Shown here: one piece after another, positions 46,457 through 55,552 of the stretch | Position numbering within the stretch: position 1 is the first letter of the stretch | How the letters are laid out: each line of letters opens with the position of its first letter | DNA from: Phytomonas francai | Taxonomy: Eukaryota; Euglenozoa; Kinetoplastea; Trypanosomatida; Trypanosomatidae | NCBI GenBank assembly: GCA_001766655.1 | Contig: MJCC01000006.1 | Location: 710,283 to 774,282, forward strand | Direction: 5' to 3' | DNA: 64,000 nucleotides | The notes under the pieces: generated by a model | What the model was told of the DNA's origin: nothing | What the model saw: only the letters and a program-made list of their open reading frames with translations | Databases searched by the model: none | Translations under genes and position numbers: made by a program

Positions 46457-49400
46457 ATGTCCAACGTTTCAAACCCTGTAACCGGTACGAAAAAAAAAGG
46501 AGGCACAGCGGGCTATGGGAAGGCTTCTTGTAGCACCGCGAAAAGCGCCTCCAAATTGCTCAAAAATACCACTGCTTCTCAAAAATCCCTGTGTGGGATT
46601 AGTAACAACACTAAAGCCAAATCTTCTGTGTATAATTCCACTCAATTTGATAGGGGTCTCGCAGCAAACTCCGGAGAGCACGTGAACGCTTCTGAATCTA
46701 GAAGCACGGTCACACCTGCGATGAAAGCATTGGGTCAGAGCCCAACCGGAAATATTTTCCATAACATTTATTCGATAAAGCCCAACTCCCCAGCAACAAG
46801 AAGCAAATCACCGTCTCCTGAGCATAAAGAGTCGGGCCCGTACAATTCTTCGGTTAGCCCTGGCATTGGGGATGACGATAAAAAGAAGAGCCGAAGCACC
46901 GCCTTCAGAGCACCGTTAGTTAGTGTTTCCGTTGAGTCGAATGATGAGTCCTCTTCATCAAGGCGGGATGGGAGGCGGAAAGAAAAAGGAAGCACCGCCA
47001 GCGACGACGTTAAGAGCGCCGAGGGGTACTCCTCCAATGTCAAAAAGGTGTTGGACTGTTTCCCGGGCGGCGCCAAGAAGGCGAACGGCCAGGACGGCAA
47101 CACGATGCCGCCGCTCGTGCAGCCCCTTCTGAACCCGCCCCCGCGGCCCCTCAAGATGCCGGCGCTGTCGCCCGGCGGGGGGGGGACGGGGGCCTACCGG
47201 CACGCCTTCGCCGCGCGCAGCCCCGTCGGCCCCCCTTCCCCGGCCCCCGCGGGCTGGAGCCGGGGGTCGGGCGCGGCCTGCCCACGCCTGACCCCGATCG
47301 CGCCCGGCACCCTCGAGACGCGGCAGGCCTCGCCCTCCCTGCGAAGCCCCGCCGGGCCGACCTCCGAGCTCCCCCCCAGCGACCTCGACCTGAGCTGCTC
47401 CCTGCTCGACCAGGGCTGGCTGGCCTCCAGCCCGTCCAGCAGCAGCAGCAACAGCAACGACAAAAGTAACAACAGCGGCAACGGCGGCAACAAGGGCCGC
47501 GACGACGACGGCGGCCGGGGTGGGGGGGACCGGGGGGGGAGCCACGACGACCTCCCGCCCAGCAACGCCGGGGGACGGCGGCGCATGACCTCCCGCTCGA
47601 CCCAGGGCGGGGAGGAGGAGATCCTCACGGTCAGCACGGTGGTCACGACCCCTACCACCGCGACGCCTACGGGGCCCTCGCAGGCGGGGAGTCTGGTGCT
47701 GGAGGGCCGGCCGCTCTGCCAGGGGTTCGGGTTCGTGTCGAGCGACAAGGGGAAGGGGAGGGCCCCGGCCGTCTCCAAGGCCTCGCCGAGCGTCCAGTTC
47801 GTGGAGGAAACTGCGCCCCCGGTCGAGCGCGCCGCAGTTGCCGGTCCCAACAGCAACGTAGTCCTCGACTCGGACGACCCCGAGTTGTCTTTTGTGGTGG
47901 CCGTCGGCCGCAGCGCGACCAGGGGTAGCGTGGGGCGCAAGCGATCCGATTTCAGCTCGCCACGTGCCTCGGAGCATTTCAAGGACCTGGACCCCGTGAA
48001 CTTCGACAAGGCTAGCAACGAGAATTCGTACATAACATCCGATGGCGGTGGTGCGGTGGCGGCCCATCGCCGCAACACCGGGGTTCTATCCGCTAGGGAG
48101 ACCTTTTTTTCGTCACTGCCTCGTCTGTCCGACGTCATCCCGACGGACATCACCGCGAAGGCCTTGGAGAAGGTGCTGCTGACTGACGTGCCGTGCACGT
48201 GGCTGACGTGCATCGCCTTGGCGATTTCCTACGTATCGGGTCTTCCGACTACGGTAGAAAAGGTGCTGCGCGTGAACAGCATCGGCATGCACTGTGTTTC
48301 CCAGCCAGTTGTGACGCTCGCGGAGGAGTACGATTTTGTGAGCAGCTACCTGCACGCTCGTTTTCACCGCAGCACAACATCTGCGGTGTATACAGCCCCT
48401 GAGGAGTTTCAAGAGGATGAAGAGGCCGGCAAGTGGCTGACGCCGGAGAATCAGAAGCTGCTGCCGCACTTGCACTGTGAGATGGCGACCTTTGACTCCG
48501 AGGTCCTCGATCCCATCGACGAGAATGATACCAGCTACGGCATGGGCGAGCACGCACCGGTGATCTCGCTTGCCAACTTTCGCAAAACGCTCGTCAAATA
48601 CCTTAGCGATAGTCGTTCGATTTACATTTTCAATTTCGATCCCTACATCGTCGAGATGGAAGAGAAGCGGCTGCGCAGCAACATGGCGGAGACCGAGGAA
48701 GAGGCCGCGGCCATCCTCGACAACACGCTCGCCAAACCCATCAATGAGGGGACATTTGGGATTCTGTTGAACTTTAGCGTCGCGCGGAATACGGCGACGG
48801 TGGTGATCCCGCACCACTCGCGTAAGCAGCACCCCATGCGGAAGACGAGCACCGAGGACTCGGCGCGCTCCCCACACGCACGGGCGATGGGGGCCTTCAA
48901 AAGCGGCGGCGAAGATGCCATCCCGCACTACTGCTACGACCTCTCCACGGCGGAGCTCCAGAAGCGTTTCGCCTCAGTTTTCTCCTACGTCGTCCTGGAG
49001 GAGCACGTGATCAGCCTGAACGTCTTGTACGAGGCGGTGCGGAAGCGGGATCCCTACACCCAGCTCTCGCGCGGTTTCGTGCGGGTGTTTTTTGACCAAG
49101 ACTTCTCCCCCAGTGTCCCCTCTATCTTTCCGCTCTTTGTGTTAGATGGGAGCAGCTCCGCGGGGCTCATGACGAACGTCCTGGACGCCTCTATCGCGCC
49201 GCACCTGCTGGGGCTGGCGATGATGCACCACCTCACGATCACCTTTTTGCTAAGCGATAACGCGCGGCGGAAGCAGAGCAGCCGATGTCTGCTTAACAAG
49301 GCCAACGTCTGCGATGTGAAGCTGCGCGGCATCCCGCTCACAAAGATCTTCCAGCAGCTTCGGCTGCCCCTTTCGATTATCGTCAGTACCAGCACGCGCT

Positions 49401-51178
49401 CGTCGATCGCGACCGTCTTCTCCTGGTATCGGATCTTTTTACAAAATTTACAGATCTCGCAGGAGGTGCGGCTGGGGATCGTGCTGCCGGAGCGCCGCGG
49501 GAACTCAGAGGATGGGCAGCCCAACCTCACGGAGGAGCAGTTTCTTTCTCACCTGCAGCTCATCGTCAACACGCGGAGCGTGATGCTGATCAGCTTCAAC
49601 ATCAACATCGCTGTCAATCTCAAGCTCAGCGATACCGCCGAGGCGGCGCATTTTGCGATCGTCATCGGGCTCGACCAGACGCGCGGCGTGATTCGGCTGG
49701 CGGACGTCAACGTCAAGCGCTTCCGTAAGACCTGGCATGTGCCCTTTCACCGCCTTTATAACGCGGTCATGGGCTACGGCTACGTCGTCGCGGCGAAGGA
49801 TAACAAGGTGATTAAGGGGTTGAACTGCAAGCAATTTCAGGCGGAGGTGCTGAAGTGCGGGAGGTACGCGCTTCCCCCGCAGCTCGATGTGGGCGAGCGC
49901 CGTTTTGAGTACCCCCTGCGGCCCTACGCGGTAACCTTGCTCGCGGATGCCGTCGGCCGGCTCGGTTTCCACGCCGACGTCGAGCGCTTTTTGAACTACT
50001 CCGGGTTTCACATTTCGTACTTTCTTTCGAAGCGGATGCCGCTTGAGGCGGCGGTGCAGGTGGTGCAGAACTACTCGCACTACGCCCTCGACGACGCGCT
50101 TTCCGTCGAGGCGACGCATTTTGACTACCACAAAGGCAACCTCCCGCCCGGCGAGGAGGATCCTTGGCATCCGGTGAACCCCAATCATAAGGTGTGGACC
50201 GAGGCGGATCTTCTCGAGAAGATTCGCCACGCCCTCGCGAACCCGAGCATGCGCCGTCTGATCGTCAATTTCAACCAGCACCTCCTGCACTCGAACGTGG
50301 AGTACTGGAATGGGAGCCGGGATGGGGGGTATTACGCGATGGTGATGGGCTTTGACGACCGCCTCCGGCAGGTCACCCTGTCGGACAGCAACCCCTTCTC
50401 CTTCCACCGCAGCTTCGTACTCCCCTTGGACTGCCTTTTCGAGCTGCTCTGCGTCGCCAACGTGGGGGAGCAGCGGGCCTACGGGACGCTTTTGCTCACC
50501 CGCGAGTACACCCGCGAGGGGGTCTACGACAACACGCGGGGCTACGATATGGCGCACGCGCTCGTCCACCACCCTTTTCGCCCGATCTTTTCCGCCTCCT
50601 GCTCCTGCATGGCGCTCGCGGCGACCGAGATGATGATGAGTATCGGGATGCCAACGATGCTCAACGGCGCCCCCCTCGCCCTCGATGACGAGAGGAAGAA
50701 GTACAGGCGGTATAATAATATCTTCTCCGCCGAGGACTTTTTGTATCGGCTGCCCTCGTTTAATTTGCACGTCTGGTTGTCGAATAGGACGGCGGTTCTG
50801 GGGGTGGATATGATCCCCTTGGCGAACTTTGCGCTGAAGAAGCTGAATCTGCCGCTCACCGCAATTGACGCCACGCACGGGAAGGCCGAGACCATGACGG
50901 ACCCCAAGGCCTTTACGAAGGCGTGCGCCGGGATTAGCGGTCTTTTCACGGTGACGATTATCTCCTACGATACGGATAAGATGTACGGCGTCCCGCACGG
51001 CTCGCTTGGGTTGGTGAATCGTATCGAGGTGAACGAGGGGGACGCGAACGAGACGACGGTGCAGATTCTGGAAGGGAATCCGTGCCTTTGGGGGCCCATC
51101 TGCGAGCGGACGGTGCGGGAGCTGATGCCGATGGTGAGCGCGATCGTATGCATTCGTGAAGACGAGGAGGATGAGTAA
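46457..51178 (+). CDS. Large protein with four tandem phytochelatin-synthase-fold (C83-like) units, triads decayed
   Basis: 1573 residues. About 1-540 are disordered, Ser/Pro/Gly-rich; part is coded by very G+C-rich DNA (47040-47900). From about 565 I see four units resembling the papain-like fold of phytochelatin synthase (peptidase C83), whose triad is Cys-His-Asp with His and Asp 18 residues apart. Unit 1: C580 (VPCTWLTCIALAI), but T766 in the His position and no Asp. Unit 2: SSIATV with S982 at the Cys position, H1065 in AHFAIVIG, D1083 in RLADVN, exactly 18 apart. Unit 3: A1158, Y1292 in GGYYAMVMG, D1310 in LSDSN, again 18 apart. Unit 4: C1384 (SCSCMALA), H1514 in PHGSLGLV, E1539. No unit shows the full triad in normal spacing. 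A scaffold, a ligand-binding pseudo-enzyme or an activity shared between units are all possible. Confidence 0.62.
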   Translation: MSNVSNPVTGTKKKGGTAGYGKASCSTAKSASKLLKNTTASQKSLCGISNNTKAKSSVYNSTQFDRGLAANSGEHVNASESRSTVTPAMKALGQSPTGNIFHNIYSIKPNSPATRSKSPSPEHKESGPYNSSVSPGIGDDDKKKSRSTAFRAPLVSVSVESNDESSSSRRDGRRKEKGSTASDDVKSAEGYSSNVKKVLDCFPGGAKKANGQDGNTMPPLVQPLLNPPPRPLKMPALSPGGGGTGAYRHAFAARSPVGPPSPAPAGWSRGSGAACPRLTPIAPGTLETRQASPSLRSPAGPTSELPPSDLDLSCSLLDQGWLASSPSSSSSNSNDKSNNSGNGGNKGRDDDGGRGGGDRGGSHDDLPPSNAGGRRRMTSRSTQGGEEEILTVSTVVTTPTTATPTGPSQAGSLVLEGRPLCQGFGFVSSDKGKGRAPAVSKASPSVQFVEETAPPVERAAVAGPNSNVVLDSDDPELSFVVAVGRSATRGSVGRKRSDFSSPRASEHFKDLDPVNFDKASNENSYITSDGGGAVAAHRRNTGVLSARETFFSSLPRLSDVIPTDITAKALEKVLLTDVPCTWLTCIALAISYVSGLPTTVEKVLRVNSIGMHCVSQPVVTLAEEYDFVSSYLHARFHRSTTSAVYTAPEEFQEDEEAGKWLTPENQKLLPHLHCEMATFDSEVLDPIDENDTSYGMGEHAPVISLANFRKTLVKYLSDSRSIYIFNFDPYIVEMEEKRLRSNMAETEEEAAAILDNTLAKPINEGTFGILLNFSVARNTATVVIPHHSRKQHPMRKTSTEDSARSPHARAMGAFKSGGEDAIPHYCYDLSTAELQKRFASVFSYVVLEEHVISLNVLYEAVRKRDPYTQLSRGFVRVFFDQDFSPSVPSIFPLFVLDGSSSAGLMTNVLDASIAPHLLGLAMMHHLTITFLLSDNARRKQSSRCLLNKANVCDVKLRGIPLTKIFQQLRLPLSIIVSTSTRSSIATVFSWYRIFLQNLQISQEVRLGIVLPERRGNSEDGQPNLTEEQFLSHLQLIVNTRSVMLISFNINIAVNLKLSDTAEAAHFAIVIGLDQTRGVIRLADVNVKRFRKTWHVPFHRLYNAVMGYGYVVAAKDNKVIKGLNCKQFQAEVLKCGRYALPPQLDVGERRFEYPLRPYAVTLLADAVGRLGFHADVERFLNYSGFHISYFLSKRMPLEAAVQVVQNYSHYALDDALSVEATHFDYHKGNLPPGEEDPWHPVNPNHKVWTEADLLEKIRHALANPSMRRLIVNFNQHLLHSNVEYWNGSRDGGYYAMVMGFDDRLRQVTLSDSNPFSFHRSFVLPLDCLFELLCVANVGEQRAYGTLLLTREYTREGVYDNTRGYDMAHALVHHPFRPIFSASCSCMALAATEMMMSIGMPTMLNGAPLALDDERKKYRRYNNIFSAEDFLYRLPSFNLHVWLSNRTAVLGVDMIPLANFALKKLNLPLTAIDATHGKAETMTDPKAFTKACAGISGLFTVTIISYDTDKMYGVPHGSLGLVNRIEVNEGDANETTVQILEGNPCLWGPICERTVRELMPMVSAIVCIREDEEDE

Positions 51179-51221
51179 TGCGAGGGCAGCTTTCAATTAC
51201 TTTTTTTGGATTCATGCCTAG

Positions 51222-51225
<4 letters not shown>

Positions 51226-51264
<39 letters not shown>
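51226..51264 (+). repeat. (TA)n microsatellite
   Basis: Pure alternating AT run of about 39 bases just downstream of the PCS-like gene. Confidence 0.92.
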
Positions 51265-51267
<3 letters not shown>

Positions 51268-52358
51268 ATATATAAAGAGAATGAAAAAGGATAGGTTGGG
51301 ATGGGGAAAGCGAGAGTGTGAGGCAAACAGCAACGCATGGAGTGCGTGTTTATATACCTATTTTTTTAATATTAGAGCTTTAACTTTGACTGTGCTTTCT
51401 GTTTATCATATTTATTTATCTATTTACATACGATTCATCCGATGTATATTCAATGAGTAAAAATTTAATCGAGTCCCCTTATTTTAATCGATTTCCTTCT
51501 ATTTCCCATTTTTTAATTTTAGCGCTGAGGGGACTTTGTTCATTTTTCTAAAACCTCATATTTGTGCTTTTTTCCCCCGAAATTTAGTTCACATCAAGTG
51601 GCTTGATATAATGCTAGTAGTAAAAAAATAAATTAATTATACTGTTTGGGATATTCAAAAGGACGAAATCCATAGGTGTTTTTTTTGTTTTAATGCGTAT
51701 CTTCGCCCTATTTTATCACTGTGTGCAATATGTAAGCGTTTATTTTTTGCCTTTTATATGATACTTTGAGAAAACCGAATCAATGCATTGATGTATCTAA
51801 TAGAACTGTATCCTTACCTTTTTTTTTTTTTTTAAAAGACACTTTTCTTTTGCCAACGTATGGAATTAATCTTTTGGTGGTTTCGAGCAAATGTTTGGAC
51901 ATTTTCCCAGCGCTGGAGTTCTTTTTTTCTTTTTGTTTGGACCATCAAATAGGTTTGAATGCAGGTAGTAGCGTGTACATCGAAAAGTGTCAATCTTAAT
52001 ATATAGCAGAATACAAGGGTTCTGTACGGAGAGGATAAGTAATGGGGGTTCCGAAAGATTGGTGAAATGTTTATTTTTTGACATAAAGTTAGTTATTTAA
52101 CTCGTGTTTAATGGGTTCTCATAGCCTTTATTCCTCCCTTCCCTTCCCCCCCCCTCCCCCCATCATTTTCGTTTCTTTATAATTGCTTTTTCAAAAACAG
52201 TATTGTGTTTTTACATTGCTAGTACATAGTTCAGGAAAAAGAAATCTTCCACGAAGCTGAGTGAATGCTGAATATTCATACTAAAGATGATGGGAGTAAA
52301 TATAGAGAATAAAAATAGTCAATATCACAGTGATTAGTGGGTGCTTTGCATATTAAGT

Positions 52359-52388
52359 ATTATTATTATTATTACTATTATTATTATC
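52359..52388 (+). repeat. (ATT)n microsatellite
   Basis: ATT units interrupted once by ACT. Confidence 0.85.
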
Positions 52389-52923
52389 ATTTACTATTAA
52401 TACATGTACAAGACTCACTTTATTTTTTGTGTCGAGATGCTTGTAGATGGTGTAGCGTATGGATGTAAAATGGGCAAAGTTTTCATCACAATACGCATTT
52501 GAAGGAACTCTGGGGTAATGTAGAGTGTTCCATAAAGATGAACTCTTTTTTTCCCTTCCATTTTTTTTTCTCTTTTTAGGTTTACCTCCAAAAGGTGCAA
52601 AAGATAAATCCAAACGAGTCATTGACAAAGAAAACTGTTTTACGCTTTTTTTTTCATAGATATCAATTGGAATAGGTTAGACGGCAAAAATACTCTTTAG
52701 TAAATTATTAAATCTGAGAAGAGTATTTTGGTTATACTAATAATCGACAATCAAAATTCGTTTTTCAAGCGGTACCCACAGATACATAGGTTAGCATATG
52801 CACACTAAATTTACATTAACATAGGTTTACCTTCTTTACATTGGCTGATACTTTGTGATTCTAACGCCCCATTTCCTGAGACTTTTAGGCATCTATACGT
52901 TAATTAGGATTGATTTTTTCCTT

Positions 52924-52979
52924 ATCTATCTATCTATTTATTTATCTATCTATCTATCTATCTATCTATATATATATAT
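52924..52979 (+). repeat. (TCTA)n microsatellite
   Basis: Tetranucleotide TCTA with TTTA variants, passing into a TA run; lies about 75 bases upstream of the CCT gene. Confidence 0.9.
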
Positions 52980-53054
52980 TACCTGATACACTTCTTTTGA
53001 ATTAAAGAGCAGAGTGGTGAATATCTGTTCTGTTTTCTAGCCTATTCGTTTTAA

Positions 53055-54629
53055 ATGGCGCACCACCTAATCGAGCACAGCTTTTTTTTCACTACCGAGG
53101 AGCGCGAGGCCATTTATCGCGCCAACAGCGCCGTAAACACCCGGCCGGTGAGCTTCGTGACTCGAATCTTCTTTCGATTATGGACCTACATCAGCGTGAG
53201 GCTGCTGAACGAGCAGATCGCGCCGAACGCGATCACGATGGTGGGCCTTTTGTGTTGTTTGCAGGCCTACCAGCTTATTCACACCTATTACCCCTACGGC
53301 GAGGTCGGCGGGCCCGGGCCCTGCGCGCATGCGAACGGGAACGCCTGCAAGGACTTCTTCGAGGCCAATCGCCCCGTGCAGACGGCGACCATCTTCGCCG
53401 CGCTGCTTTTGATTGTTTCGATCGTGTGCGGGTCTCTGGATGGGGTGCACGCGAGGCGGTGTCGGATCGCCACGAGCCTCGGGGACATTTTCGCGCGCAT
53501 CTGCAGCTCCATCTCGCGCATTTTCGTCGCCCTGACGGTGCTGGAGGTGATGCACGTCGATGAGATCGGGACGAAGTGGTACGTCCTGCTCACGTTGCAG
53601 CTGATCGAGTTCAACACCGTGCTCGGGCGGATTAACGCGGAGAATTTGCGCAAGGACAAGGTGAAGAACTGGGCTTACGTCGCGACCTACTGCTTCCGTG
53701 ACTCCGAGATCTCCTTCCTGATACTGGCGCTGATGACGCTGCGCTGGGTCTTCCCGAGCATCACGGGCTACATCCACGACCTCAACCACCGCTACGTGCA
53801 GTGGGGCTACTGCTCCCTGCTGTGCATCTCCTTTCTCAACATCGCGCTGCTGAAGATGTGCGTCAAGCACAAGAGCAGCATCGCGATGTGCCTTGTCGCA
53901 CGCGTGCTGCCCATCTTCTACCTCCTCCCATTCAACGAGTACAGCCTGCTCTCCGTCACAGGCGACGCCCTGGTGGTGGGGCTGCTCTCCACGGAGGTCT
54001 ACGTCAGCCACTTGTGCCACCGCCGCATGCATGCCGCCGTCACGTTGATCTGCATCGGCTCCATCTTTAATGCCGTGGTCGCGGTGACCGGCACCACCGT
54101 GTACATCATCGGCATCCTTGTCGATCTTTCCTACTCCCTTAATTTGCCGATTTTTGTTCCCGTACGGAACGTCTATATCGACGGCGTCTTTGATCTCTGC
54201 CACGCCGGGCATAAACGGATGATGGCGAAGGCGCTCACGTTTGGCAATCGCCTCATCGTGGGGGTTTGCGGCGATGAGGAGTGCACCATGTATAAACGTC
54301 GCCCAATTATGACGACCGAGGAGCGGGTGAATGAGGTGAAGCTCTGCAAATACGTTTCCGAGGTGATTCCCAACGTTCCCACCACCGGGATTACTGCAGA
54401 GATGATAAAATTTTACAACATCCACGTCGTCGTTTGCGGGGATGAGTATAACAATCCGAATGATACCTACTACGAGGCACCGCGGCGGCTGGGCATTCTT
54501 CATACCCTCCCGCGTACCCCTGGTATTTCAACGAGCTTGTTAATCAGGCGAATTCGTTTGGCGAGTGATTTGGACGTGGAGGCGAAGGATAAGCTTAGTG
54601 GAAAGTCATGTGTGGGCAATAATGAGTGA
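53055..54629 (+). CDS. CCT: Choline-phosphate cytidylyltransferase fused to a degenerate CDP-alcohol phosphotransferase domain
   Basis: 524 residues, two parts. About 1-365 is a multi-spanning membrane region with the architecture of CDP-alcohol phosphotransferases. Its signature should read DGxxARx8GxxxDxxxD; here D129-G130, A133-R134 and G143 are kept, but the last two aspartates are A147 and S151. These are catalytic and metal-binding positions, so the domain should not transfer phosphocholine or phosphoethanolamine. About 370-500 is a complete cytidylyltransferase domain: GVFDLCHAGHK with H383 and H386, and RTPGISTS from 487. A single such domain favours phosphocholine as substrate (the ethanolamine enzyme normally has two). 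It would make CDP-choline in the Kennedy pathway and the dead domain would anchor it to the membrane. ATG lies 15 bases after a strong acceptor. Confidence 0.85.
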   Translation: MAHHLIEHSFFFTTEEREAIYRANSAVNTRPVSFVTRIFFRLWTYISVRLLNEQIAPNAITMVGLLCCLQAYQLIHTYYPYGEVGGPGPCAHANGNACKDFFEANRPVQTATIFAALLLIVSIVCGSLDGVHARRCRIATSLGDIFARICSSISRIFVALTVLEVMHVDEIGTKWYVLLTLQLIEFNTVLGRINAENLRKDKVKNWAYVATYCFRDSEISFLILALMTLRWVFPSITGYIHDLNHRYVQWGYCSLLCISFLNIALLKMCVKHKSSIAMCLVARVLPIFYLLPFNEYSLLSVTGDALVVGLLSTEVYVSHLCHRRMHAAVTLICIGSIFNAVVAVTGTTVYIIGILVDLSYSLNLPIFVPVRNVYIDGVFDLCHAGHKRMMAKALTFGNRLIVGVCGDEECTMYKRRPIMTTEERVNEVKLCKYVSEVIPNVPTTGITAEMIKFYNIHVVVCGDEYNNPNDTYYEAPRRLGILHTLPRTPGISTSLLIRRIRLASDLDVEAKDKLSGKSCVGNNE

Positions 54630-55204
54630 TCACAGGGCCTGTTTTTTTTTTTGGTTTGCTTCCCATTATGGAGAAGTGGGCTGGTCATTTCTAATTGTGC
54701 GTCGTCCAGGTGTTCCTTGAGATGATCGGTAACGTCAGAGCACCGTCGAAGCGACTATATTCACATGAGCCTTACATTGATGATTATGTGTGTGATGATG
54801 AAATCAAGGGAATGGACATTTCTCTTTTTTCCTGTTTTGATAAGGTTTTTGGAATCTAGTTTTTAATTCTTCCGTATTTCTAATATATATTTTTTGATGG
54901 CGTTGCGGGATACCGTAAAAAGGATGTAACCAGCGCGTAAGCACAGAAATCACTTGTGATTGGAATTGATGATAATCCCTTGACTACAAAGAAATCGGGG
55001 AAGGGGGTAGTTAGTAAGAGCTTAATATGCTGTTTCCCTTACCCCTCTTCTTGCTCGAGTAAGAAGCCCGGACGTATAGCAGGGCTTCTTTTCCATGAAT
55101 ATACTGCGAACTATGTTAATCTCGTTGCATCATTTTTCGAATTTTGTGATTTTATTACATTATTATACTTTAAAACACCATTAACTTTTCTCAAAATAAA
55201 CAAA

Positions 55205-55206
<2 letters not shown>

Positions 55207-55236
<30 letters not shown>
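55207..55236 (+). repeat. (TA)n microsatellite
   Basis: Pure TA repeat of about 30 bases. Confidence 0.9.
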
Positions 55237-55237
<1 letters not shown>

Positions 55238-55447
55238 TACATGGTGATAAGCACATTCTCTCTTAATGACATTCTTTGTTGTTGGAGGCGAAAGTGATTG
55301 TAGTATGTGTAATTTTTTCAGTAAACGATTGTGTTAGAATTGGCTATGCCGCAGAACACCCACCGGTGCCCCCTTTGCTTTTTTTTTCATCGTGATATTA
55401 CTCCATTCTTAAATGAGCTTTCATCCTTTAGATTCCACGTCTTCACA

Positions 55448-55552
55448 ATGGGCGCGCCGTTTCCCTGGGGTTTCTTTACAGTTTGGCTAAGATGGCACCA
55501 AGTAGGCGTTATGGGGGCAACACCCTTTATCTTGTTCAAATTAAAACTATAG
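55448..55552 (+). CDS. Candidate 34-residue microprotein
   Basis: The ATG follows within about 16 bases of CTTTAG (AG near 55431) after a pyrimidine-rich stretch, so it would be the first start codon of a trans-spliced RNA. The reading begins MGAPFPWGFFTVWLRW and is hydrophobic with several tryptophans, like very small subunits of respiratory complexes. The stretch is richer in G+C than the surrounding spacer. No family is recognised, and at this length chance cannot be excluded. Confidence 0.25.
   Translation: MGAPFPWGFFTVWLRWHQVGVMGATPFILFKLKL

Larger units (their letters stand above)
51179..53054 (+). other. 1.9-kb spacer with TA, TTA and TCTA repeats; acceptor for CCT
   Basis: AT-rich, no supported gene. 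It contains (TA)n at 51226-51264, (ATT)n at 52359-52388 and (TCTA)n at 52924-52979. The tract CTGTTCTGTTTTCTAG ends with AG at 53039-53040, 15 bases before the CCT ATG, a very good acceptor. Confidence 0.5.

Noticed and set aside
46958..48213. Overlapping minus-strand frames of 369 and 339 residues
   Set aside because: Shadows of the Gly/Ser/Pro-rich N-terminus of the PCS-like gene; low complexity and no motifs.
49505..51196. 563-residue open frame on the minus strand
   Set aside because: It mirrors the PCS-like gene in a G+C-rich region where antisense stops are rare; composition is Arg/His/Val-rich and shows no domain.
53178..54503. 441-residue minus-strand open frame
   Set aside because: Exact antisense of the CCT gene, whose + strand motifs are unambiguous.
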